Below, piece after piece: positions 51,276-60,000 of a stretch of DNA of 60,000 nt (its first letter is position 1; every line of letters begins with the position of its first letter). Origin of the DNA: Membranipora membranacea (lineage: Eukaryota > Bryozoa > Gymnolaemata > Cheilostomatida > Membraniporidae). Where the stretch lies: NCBI GenBank assembly GCA_914767715.1, contig OU612073.1, forward strand, positions 2,234,001 to 2,294,000. Reading direction: 5' to 3'. Under the pieces are notes generated by a model. That model did not search any database. It had not been told where the DNA came from and saw only the letters and a program-made list of their open reading frames with translations. A program made the position numbers and the translations under genes.

Positions 51276-54200
51276 TTAAAAGTTTATATTTATATATATA
51301 TAATAGTTTACCTACATATAATATAATACATATATGATATATTAACAGGAAGTTATCGCTTAGCCCTGATGTACGATCTCGTATATTAGCCCGAGCTATC
51401 AGTAAGATGTTATGGAGGTGTGGTGAAGAGAAGAGAGCCGTACTAGCTTTACCGAGTGACACAACGATAATCACCGGAGGGGGACGATATAAACCTGATC
51501 ATATCACGGAAACTGTGAGTCATATGTGTGAGAAATAATGTGGTGATTGGAAGATCAATATACCATCATATATACAACCATAAGTAAACATACCATCATA
51601 TATATAAAAAAAATATACCATCACATATGAAAAATAAATACACCAGCTAGCATAAATGCTCACTAGCTATAGGGGGCAGTTTGATGTTAGCTGGTAAAAA
51701 TTCCACAATTTCAAGCCTGCGAATTAGAAAACTTCTCCTGCAAAAACTTAGCTCCCCGAGGGGTAATATCAATCCGCTAACTAATGTCATTGCTATAACT
51801 GATTGTAAATTCACCAAGTCCCCAATATTCAAACAATGACTTGGTGCAATACTTTATAGGAAATCATGAAACTGCTGCCACAAGTCATAGCAGTTTACTC
51901 TATGGCTTATTGTTGTACATATACAATGTATATATTATTTTGTATTAATTTATACTTTTTAATTTAATTTTTAATTTCCTTTTATTTATCAGAGTGATAG
52001 ATGATATGGAGTCAGCAGATACTCCGCTGATCAATGATTGCGCCATGTGCAGTCAGGAGCTAGTCAATCTACTTATGTGTGGTAAAGCTGTCAGTCATGT
52101 GTTCAATGATAGTATGGAGGTCACTCAGGGAGTAGGGAAACCTATAATACTCAAAGGGATTCCCCGTAGGTCTGATGTCGGCTTCATGTCACTCAAAGAA
52201 CATCAGAATCGTAAATATCAAGTACGTTATTCAAAAACTTGAGTAAAAGATATTCAAGTGGCTAATGTTATACCTTAGAGCGTAGATAGACAACCAATTG
52301 GTGTATTGATCGACCAATTGATTTATTGTCACACTGGGACCAGACGAGCTCAAATGGCGTGTAATGTAAAATTAGGCAATAGATAGACACTTCACCTCTG
52401 AGCATAGTGAGACCCTAAGACAGTTATTCTTATGTAGGTTAAATCTTGATTTAACTCATCTAGTCCCTGTTTGGCAACAAAGAAAATGCTCACTATAAGA
52501 ACAAAGTATTGGATATATGATGCATGGATGATTTGCATGGTGACATTGTAACCAGTAATATGCATGAAACTATACCTTTGCAACCATAACTATAAAACTT
52601 TACCAGTCTAACTATAACAATAAACTATACCTGTCTAACTATAACTATGGAACTTTACCTATTTATCTGTACCTATAAACCTATAAACCTGATTGCTGTT
52701 ACTGTATGATTACTGTTTATTTACTGTACAGTTACTGTATTGTTGCAGGTTGGTACTTTTCTGAAGACACCTAAATACCCTGTATGGATCACCTGTATGG
52801 ACGATCGATACAGTCTCGTATTCTGCCTCAACAAAGACCTCATAAGTGACTGGAAAGCAGAGAAGAGATTTGATCTTATCTATCATGATACTCTGGCTCA
52901 GAATGACTCACCAGTACGTCTGACATTGGGTGTGTAGGTCAGCTGGTTACATGTGTGGTCCCTTTTGAGTGCATTTATTTTGTTTCAAGAAATGTATGTG
53001 GATTTAATCGCATGCAAAATCTAAAGAAATTTTTGAATGACTGAGGGAGAGGAGTTTATTGTTACCAAACTGCCTGCACTTTGGAGTTGTCCATCCATGC
53101 AAAGGGGATATTGCCGTCCCGTGATGAAGGGTCTTCTCATAATATCTGTACTAATTTGGTGTCATACAAGGGCGCTTTGCTGAATTTTAAGGGTATGCTA
53201 ATTATTTCATATAAGACATAAGGTTTCTGTTCCATTGTTGGGTTTCACCTTTTTTGATTTGTTCATAATATGGCAACACATTTTAGTAGATCTCACATCA
53301 AAAACATAGCAGAATGATACTTTTAGGGTCCAAATTCTTTTTTTGTTGGAATGTGGCTGATGATGTGGAGAGTTGAAATCATATTTTAACATATGAGAAG
53401 CTCCACCTGGTGACTTTGTGAGGAATACAAAGAGATTTTGTTGGCTGAACTTTATACAGGAAGATTTCACACTGATTCACTATGGATACTAGCTCCTCTA
53501 CTTTAATATAGTTTTTCATGTTGAAAACATCCCGCTTGATTCCCGGGTAACTAAAACATTTAAAAAAATTGAACTAGCTTACAAACCACAGATTGGGCTT
53601 GATACAATTAACTTATACGACACCCATAAACATGCTAATTGTCACTGGTAAAACTATGAATGATATCTGTGTACCATTTGAAAATATTAGTTTAATAAAT
53701 GAAGTCACTTTTCACTTAACCAACCCATTACACTGCTGGGATTGGTGCTAGCTTATAAAAGTCTTAAACTTCATTATTTCCCTTGTGATGTGACAATAAA
53801 TTTGATCATTTGACTTGACAGGTTTTAATATAACATTTGTATCGTTCATTTTTATACGTGTTAACATTTGTAACATTATTTGAATGAATCTTCCTGATCT
53901 CTAACTTTTACAATTCCTCGTTATTTTCATTCACAGACACGACTATCAGATTATACACACCACCAGAGAACGATGATGAGGTACCACCACTCGACCTTGT
54001 GCTCAGAACTAAGTGGGTTTCTTTCTCATAATAAGTATTCTCAAATCTTATTTTTGAGTTTTCTGTCAACTATCAAACAATATGAGACAACTCCTTAACT
54101 ATTATTTTATAATTTTCTGACTGTTGTTTAAATAAATCGTAGCATGAGACTGTACTCACCATAGAACAGATGATTTGCCAACGATAGGTTTTTGTCCGTG

Positions 54201-54985
54201 CCAGTTTTGAGTGTTACTGATAGCTCGATCCTTGCTATTGTCATCTGAGTTTGGTTCAGGGAACCTTTCTAGAAATAAAGACGTTTGAATTTGAATAGAT
54301 ATAATATTCAATTTTGGTATTTAATACATTAAACCTTGATCATGGAACTGTTGGTGATGCCAGGCTTTGAGAGATTTTCTATGACTATGACTCAAAAATA
54401 ACTGAAAGACCAAAGTAAATAAGTCTTTTTGCAACCAGATCTTCACAACGTCATTAGACGTCCCATGACTATATTTGAACAACGTCTCAAAATGTCTCTC
54501 AAGACTGTCATAAACAGTCTGAAGACTGCCTCACAGCAGGTCTTATAAGCCTTCACTCACCATTAGAATACCAAGGTATGAGGTAAAATATGTTTGCTCC
54601 CACTGTAGTGGCGTAGTGCTGTTACAGTCTTGTATTGAGGCGTGGCGGCTTCGTACACAGCTTTTTAGGTGTTCTTCTGCATTCACAGAGGGAAAGATTT
54701 GTTATAGGTACGACGTAGATCAGGTTTGATCCATTTTGCCAGCATTGGAATTGCCCCCCCCTTTTCTGACACGCCGAAGGTCTCCACTGACACTACTGAC
54801 CCGCAGCTGCCTTTTCTGACACGTCTTCGGCGTGTCAGTAGAGTGGGGGCAATTCAAACGCTGGCAAATTGGATCAAACTTGTTATAGGTACGAGGGGTA
54901 TGGAAGTATTTGGGTACTGCTGGTGACAGAGAAACCAATTTACATTGACTGGCATCATTACAGCAAAGAGTTTGACACTGTCTAA
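44698..54985 (+). CDS. MINDY4: MINDY4 homologue, probable inactive deubiquitinase
   Basis: MINDY proteins are Cys proteases that trim Lys48-linked polyubiquitin; MINDY4 has a long disordered middle and a C-terminal catalytic domain. Exons: 44698-44766, 45331-45450, 46371-46545, 47188-47390, 47663-47867, 48161-48420, 48940-49073, 50246-50423, 50735-50946, 51349-51514, 51993-52221, 52749-52929, 53937-54016, 54932-54985 (stop TAA; last acceptor CAGAG|AAA is inferred). About 755 codons are visible against about 757 residues in human. The N-terminus (SLVSEFLKRKG, RSITNRTELARILHMERL) and the end (VPPLDLVLRTKW) fit the family. The catalytic Cys is present in QGTCGLLSVVQ (codon 50861-50863). The family SHFSxLFS motif is DRYSLVFC here, so the catalytic His aligns with Arg (codon 52806-52808). 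Phases match throughout except between 51514 and 51993, where about 44 residues of the family are absent. ATG at 44701 is an equally possible start. Confidence 0.9.
45091..45320 (+). repeat. CTTA/CCTA tetranucleotide satellite
   Basis: About 230 bases of diverged (CTTA)n, (CCTA)n and (CTCA)n running almost up to the acceptor of MINDY4 exon 2 at 45331. Its translation is a Leu/Thr/Tyr repeat and is meaningless. It replaces the usual polypyrimidine tract with a pyrimidine-rich satellite. Confidence 0.95.
45928..46104. repeat. (AT)n clusters
   Basis: Three separate AT runs in MINDY4 intron 2, with another at 46331-46368 ending at the exon 3 acceptor. No gene content. Confidence 0.9.
49221..49586. 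mobile_element. Foldback (MITE-like) element
   Basis: The left end TGCTACACAGGCCGATGTTT pairs with the right end, whose reverse complement is TGCTACATGGGCCGATGTTT. An inner pair AACCTGTGCTC / GAGCACAGGTT adds to the stem. About 366 bases, non-coding, in MINDY4 intron 7. No autonomous transposase is visible. Confidence 0.75.
49640..49800 (-). mobile_element. tRNA-derived SINE-like fragment
   Basis: On the minus strand, TGCGAGAGTTGTGGGTTTGA followed by ATCCCATTGGGGGAGC resembles a tRNA T-arm with a B box. An A box is not clear. The surrounding 118-codon open frame is a by-product and has no domain. Confidence 0.4.
51239..51312. repeat. (CA)n(TA)n compound microsatellite
   Basis: About 12 CA units followed by TA units, just upstream of the MINDY4 exon at 51349. 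Confidence 0.95.
51640..51775 (+). repeat. Dispersed repeat family GTTAGCTAGCAC, copy 5
   Basis: Has CAGCTAGCATAAATG, GATGTTAGCTGG, GCGAATTAGAAAA and the closing CTCCTGCAAAAACTTAGCTC. It sits exactly in the MINDY4 intron where an expected exon is missing. Confidence 0.6.
54718..54882. mobile_element. MITE-like element, family GATCARGTTTGATCC, with flanking repeat
   Basis: The left end GATCAGGTTTGATCCATTTT and right end (reverse complement CAAGTTTGATCCAATTTGCC) form terminal inverted repeats. Inside are two CTGACACG blocks and a CTTCGGCGTGTCAG that can pair. TTGTTATAGGTACGA flanks the element on both sides (54699 and 54881), like a long target-site duplication. Located in the last MINDY4 intron. 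Confidence 0.75.
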
Positions 54986-55768
54986 ACTCCCTGATTACTG
55001 CGTGGTATTTATTGTATTATAGGCAGAGTTATAGGGTCCTTTAGAGTAGTACATTTATTATCCATCATTGTCATGATATGAAGACATCAGTAAAATAGAT
55101 TAAGTAGACGTATTAACTAGAAATATATCATACTCATCATTGAGAAAATACTTGTATGTCAAAATTGGTCAAAATCACATAACTGATAACTCCGTTGCAC
55201 ACTATTGAAGAAAAGACAATGAAACAAACAAGATTTTGATCAGATATGATGATCATACTTCTATAATTTGTATTATATGTTGTGCACGTGATGGGATTGA
55301 TTTGGAGCGCTACATTGCCTGTCTTATGGCTTATCAGCATAACATGAACTGAAGTTTTCAGCAAACACTTTATAACCACACCAATGGATAAAAATTTAAT
55401 TTGAGAACCGTAATTGTCTTCTCTCTTGCAGTGAGAAGATAACTTCTAATGATATCAACTACAAAAAGGTACAAGCAGGGAGGGTACAAGGATGACAGAC
55501 ATTAATACTTCTAACATATTAATAAAATAAGAAAATAATTTGTGAAACTTGATTAAGAAATTTAAGTATTCTGAGAAATAACACCGTGTTATGAAGCTGC
55601 ATGCCAGGTGTACGCATAGAAACACCCTATTAATATGGAAAATTGAAAATGTCATCATCTTATAAATTGCATAGAAGTCCTCCAAATGATACTTTACTGA
55701 TTCATTGAAACAGTATCACTTACAAAGTTTGAGAGTTAAAGAGTGAGTTTACACATTTTGTCTCACTT
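54986..55768. other. Convergent intergenic region MINDY4 / gene B
   Basis: Lies between two 3' ends. A plus-strand AATAAA near 55522 is a possible polyadenylation signal for MINDY4. No coding signal in the short frames present. Confidence 0.4.
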
Positions 55769-58700
55769 TTACACTCCTGTGGAAGTATGAATTAAACTCC
55801 ATGTCCTGTCTATTCTCCATTTTCTGATATTCTGTGAGGTTGTAGCTCCTCCTCCTACTCCTCCGCGTGTTGTCACCACATCATCTGTGAAAAAAACATG
55901 AAAATGTATCAGTAAATTAAAAATTTTAATTCTAATATAACGCATTATTTATTTATGGTCCATTTTAAAATACCATTTTATTGGCGCAGCTCTACTAGCC
56001 TAAACAAAGCGTTACTCTTATCTGGTTCTGTATTTTTAAAGAGCAAGTTTCTTTCCTCTGTGAACGTAGAGGAATACGGGAAGCTGTGTATCAAGGCCTC
56101 TCGATACTCGACGTTTACAAGGATTGACCCTGTCACCACAGAAAAAACAAACTTGTTCTAGTATTCAGTATTCTTATGAATGACTGATATATGACAGATA
56201 TTATGTGTGGGAGGTGATTACTATACAGGGTCAAGGATTGATATAGGGCTGGGATAGTGGTACAATATTTAGCTTAAATCTATTTGACTGAATGAAGATT
56301 TCTGCACTGGTGTGTAAAATAGACTAACCAAACAAATATTGATCCACTTTTATATATTTCATCTTTTGATTCAAACTAATATTCACAACAATGGGACTGT
56401 ATAAATTTGGAGTTATCTATAATTCATACCGTCGAGCCAGGAGATTGTAGTCTGTGGAGGATTAGGATCTCTGACATCAGTAGTAGCATTAGCTGGATGC
56501 TCTCCTAGATGTCTCATATCTATTCCTGGTTCTAGGTAGAGCGGTCTGTCACACATAGTACTGGTTATCTTAGGCATCTGAGCTACATACGCCTTCTCTC
56601 TATCCTGAGGTGACACTATCTGCCTGAGTTCATCAGTTCTCTGCACGCTGCTCTTACTGACAGCTTTCTGGACCTGGTGAGACAGACAAAAACTTCAAAG
56701 ATGCAATGCCAAATTACCATGTTTGTAACAACGTCCAGGTCATGGCAGTGGCCACAACTATCAAAGTGTTGGTTTGATTTACTCTCATCGATACTTATAC
56801 TCGTTGTACCATGCTCATATTATTACTTGAATTTGGATTCATTCTTAGATGCACCGGCATATGATAGGCCACTAATGAGATCGAAATTAGCATAAATCAA
56901 CGACAATGAGGGCAGGCAAATCCAATATATGATTATCTCCACATCATCAGACAAACTCCCTGATTAGATTATTTAACCAGTCTGATATTTCAGACTAAAA
57001 TACCATTTACTGTCACCTAGAGTTGATACACACATATATATGAAATAAAATTACAGTATTTACTGTCAAGCAGAAACAATATATATATCTATGTGAAATA
57101 AACTCACCATATTCCCCAAGGTCTGCAGGTGATGTTGATGAGCATACTTGTAGAAAGTCACAACCACAGCTCTGATGAATTGAGATCCCAAATCTGTCGA
57201 TCTTATTGACACAAATGCTGAAGAAGAAATGTTCAATGAGTGAACATAACAAATAAAAACTGACTTGAATACTGGTTGAATGTGATAATATAAGTTTGGA
57301 ATCAGATAAAGAAACTTTTACAAGAAAAACAAGTGAACAATTTGATATCAAAATGGTTTGGTTCTAGAGATATTTCATACAAATTTCAAATGTTTTTAAT
57401 GTGCAATCTGCAAACTCATCACTTTATATTTTGTTGAGTTTTCCCATCTATACTGTGGAAAATAGGCTCAGTAGGTACTTACTATCAAAGCTGGCTTGCA
57501 TGACAAACAGATAAGCTACAGATATATCACTGGGATCTGAGTCTATATGTCCATTATCTACTGTCTGTGATGTCACTTCCTGTCTGTTATCTGGCTGATC
57601 AACAGCTGTGTTGTTTACCGAGTCTGTCATCATCTCTCTGTTAACTGCAAATCAAAAAATCATCGCAAGATATGACTAAAATAATGCTGAGAGACTGTTG
57701 GTACAAAACATCTAATAGCTCGAAACTTCTGTTTCTAGGATACGAATTGTTGATAATGTAATTTTGGTTTTCCTCTCATAGCCGGGAAGTTTTTAGCAGA
57801 TAATAACTGATAGATATTAGTAAGTTTGATATGTTTGTGATCAGATCCTACAACAGTTCCTTCTGCGCAATGACTAGTTATAACCAGTACAAACATTCCA
57901 AGATCTTTGTATACCGACTGGCCTGTCTGATCTACCAGCTGAGTCTCTCTGTGAATCTCTGTCACTATATCCTTTATAAACAAACATGTCCTCACTTTAT
58001 TTATAAAATAAAGTTATTGATTATTTTATAAATATAGTGAGGAAATTGAACAGGCTTCATTAATGATATTGTCAGGCTCTGTTAATTGGATGAAAGCTCA
58101 ATCATTCTAAATTGTCGAATATTAGGTCCAATTTACATTCACAATTCCCAAATGAGACGATATTAGAACATCACTGTAACAGGTTGAAGTGAATGTGTTA
58201 CCTCTGAAGTGTAGTTTTTATACTCTCCTTTCACAACAAACCCAAAGTTCTCCAGCATATTCTTCATATTCTCATGATCAATGTCAGCACCCTTTCTCCA
58301 GACTTGTTGACCTCGTTGATGAGTGTACTCATACTTATTAGATAGTATGAGGGCGCGACCTCTTGTCTTAGTCATCTTATATCTCATCTAAAATAGGGTA
58401 GGGCATATCATATGTCTTGAGATTAGTCGGTAAACACAAATCAAAACCGTATGTTGTTTTGAGCTAGAACTCAATATTTCAACCCTATTTCAACTTATAG
58501 GATCTTTGTTTGGTTTATTAATTCAGATTTGTAGTAAGAAAAGATATCATATTTAAAAGATATTCCTGGAGTCGTCGGCTTTCTCAGCGAGCAACCACAA
58601 CTCCTAAACATAACTCTTGTTTATATTCATATCTTATCTGTAAAGCTCTGAGCAGGATAAATATTTCTGAGCGATTACTTTTTATTTGTTAGCAAGTAAA

Positions 58701-59827
58701 ATGTAGATATAGTCTCACTTAGGCTGTCATTTGTCTATAGCCGAATAAGGAGAACTTACCGTTTCCCATGAGATAGTTGACTGCGAGTCACCGAGGACCA
58801 GTGGTAGGTCGATTATTGGAGGTTGTGATGTCATCAGCTCTATGATCTCATCTACAGCTTCCTCATTATTCTGTGTATCATTTCTGACATTCTCTCCACC
58901 AGCTGCTACTGCTCTGTGTGTCTCTTCAGGTTGTATAGCTGTGGGGAGACAATTTAATTGAATTGTGAGTGAATCTGGCCAATTGAATAGAGAATAAAGA
59001 AGTCTGAGAAATATATAATATATAACTCAAGAAGTCAATGAAGATATTTAGGATAATAATGATATTACAATCTTGTTATTGAAGGATAATTTACATTGGC
59101 TGTACAGACCCAGACGAGCTGTTGAGTCCGGTGGCTGGAGAGTGGAGATATAAGCGCTGACTTTATCTTTATCTGCCCCTGTCAACGATAAACCTGTTGG
59201 AGAGAGGAATAAATAATGTTATATTACATTTTATATTACATGTTACATTTATTACATATTACATATTACATGATATATTACATTACATTACATTTACATA
59301 TTATTTTTACAGTTTAAGATTAAATCTAATCATATATTTTCATTTTGCCTATGCATGTTAGTTGTGGTGTATACTGGCCACCAATAATAAATAAGGGCGA
59401 TGCAAGACTAGCCGGTGTCACATAGAAGGCTGCGAATAGATTGTTTCATGTAAGGCTTTCTCATTTTTAATTCCAATCGAAAGAATGAAACAAAACGACA
59501 TCAAATAAGACTTAATTCAAGTTTGCTGTTGGATAAGAATATTTTGCTAATTCTTTAGTAAGTTAGAGTAAGCGGGCTGTGAGACAAGGATAGAGATAAT
59601 AGGAGCCTCGCCAGGGTCATATCACTGATAAATAACGCAGAAACATAGCATAATAGTATCATGTGTACTCTACTTACCTCTGCCATTCAAATGTGCCCTG
59701 CCTGAGAGAGTTTCATCAATAAGCTCCAGTCTGAGCTGTAGGAGATGAGTAGCTATATCAGGTAACCAGGAGGGGAAACATTTCAGACCAGAGATACTGA
59801 GATGAGTGATAGAGTTATCTCCCTTAT
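55769..59827 (-). pseudogene. Gene B: caspase paralogue without Roc-COR, active site lost
   Basis: A tandem relative of gene A. Exons on the minus strand: 59827-59678 (LRR-type, truncated by a repeat), 59193-59095, 58938-58760, 58387-58202, from 57971 (p20 core, broken), 57644-57483, 57217-57108, 56673-56430, 55884-55769 (stop TAA). LRR array, Roc and COR are absent between the first two. The large subunit starts with YKMTKTRGRALILSN as in A. The SHG motif has become SHC (TSHCAEG). The QACAGG segment with the catalytic Cys and its splice donor are gone: after GKPK the frame runs into a stop at about 57735. The p10 exons (QFIRAVVVTFYKYAH, AYVAQMPKITSTM) stay open. Other splice phases are consistent. 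It is either a recent pseudogene or a gene making a truncated, inactive p20-like protein. The 5' end may lie beyond the window. Confidence 0.8.
59316..59677 (-). repeat. Intron segment duplicated from gene A region
   Basis: Matches 34040-34402 with high identity, including ATATTTTCATTTTGCCTATG, CTGGCCACCAATAATAAA and GTGAGACAAGGATAGAGATA. It lies directly downstream of the shared LRR-type exon in both genes. Confidence 0.9.
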
Positions 59828-60000
59828 CTGCGAAACTCTCTCATTGTGGGTAGGTAATGTTTTCAACAAAAATATCATGTATTCTCAGAAGATTGGCATA
59901 GTTTGAAATAGAATATCAGACAACCTCAAAATTTACATTGTAATATGTAATGCCCACATCAGGGTATGCCTACAATAAAAATGCTTGCCTATACATAATA
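59828..60000. repeat. Dispersed repeat, second copy, runs off window
   Basis: Same sequence as 4350-4520. Its edge coincides with the point where homology between the A and B exons stops, so it replaced or interrupted the 5' part of the B exon. Confidence 0.85.

Noticed and set aside
1-60000. CRISPR array or bacterial operon features
   Set aside because: Introns, SINEs and metazoan gene families show that this is animal nuclear DNA. The LRR unit array looks periodic but consists of exons.

Overview
The window is nuclear DNA from a multicellular animal. It is AT-rich, genes are split into many short exons with GT/AG introns of a few hundred bases, and there are tRNA-derived SINE-like copies, foldback elements, a CR1/L2-like LINE fragment and many (AT)n tracts. 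The gene set (CCDC150, MINDY4, a ROCO protein joined to a true caspase) and the lineage-specific tandem duplication point to an invertebrate, possibly an early-branching one such as a sponge or cnidarian. The sequence alone does not fix the phylum.

Layout. 1-7.2 kb: intergenic, with a diverged direct repeat and a minus-strand LINE fragment. 7.3-22.7 kb (+): about 25 recognisable exons of CCDC150, a long coiled-coil protein, carrying in-frame stops and frameshifts, so probably a decaying gene. 24.0-42.5 kb (-): gene A. I could assemble 19 exons with compatible splice phases into 1,530 codons including the stop: short N-terminus, a row of LRR exons, one 2 kb exon with Roc GTPase and COR, a linker, then a complete caspase p20/p10 with catalytic His and Cys. 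42.5-44.7 kb: divergent intergenic space holding a large near-perfect palindrome. 44.7-55.0 kb (+): MINDY4, a MINDY-family deubiquitinase homologue in 14 visible exons, with the catalytic His replaced by Arg and one expected exon missing. 55.8-59.8 kb (-): gene B, a tandem paralogue of A that keeps the first LRR-type exon, the linker and the caspase but has lost the LRR array, Roc and COR. Its catalytic Cys segment is deleted.

Taken together: A looks like an intact intracellular LRR-GTPase receptor whose output module is a covalently attached caspase, a sensor and executioner in one chain. B looks like a degenerate, catalytically dead relative. The order is CCDC150 and A convergent, A and MINDY4 divergent, MINDY4 and B convergent. 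The perfect phase arithmetic over 19 exons of A argues that base-calling is good here, which makes the lesions in CCDC150, MINDY4 and B more likely to be real. Exon boundaries are read by eye from splice signals and phase, with no transcript evidence.
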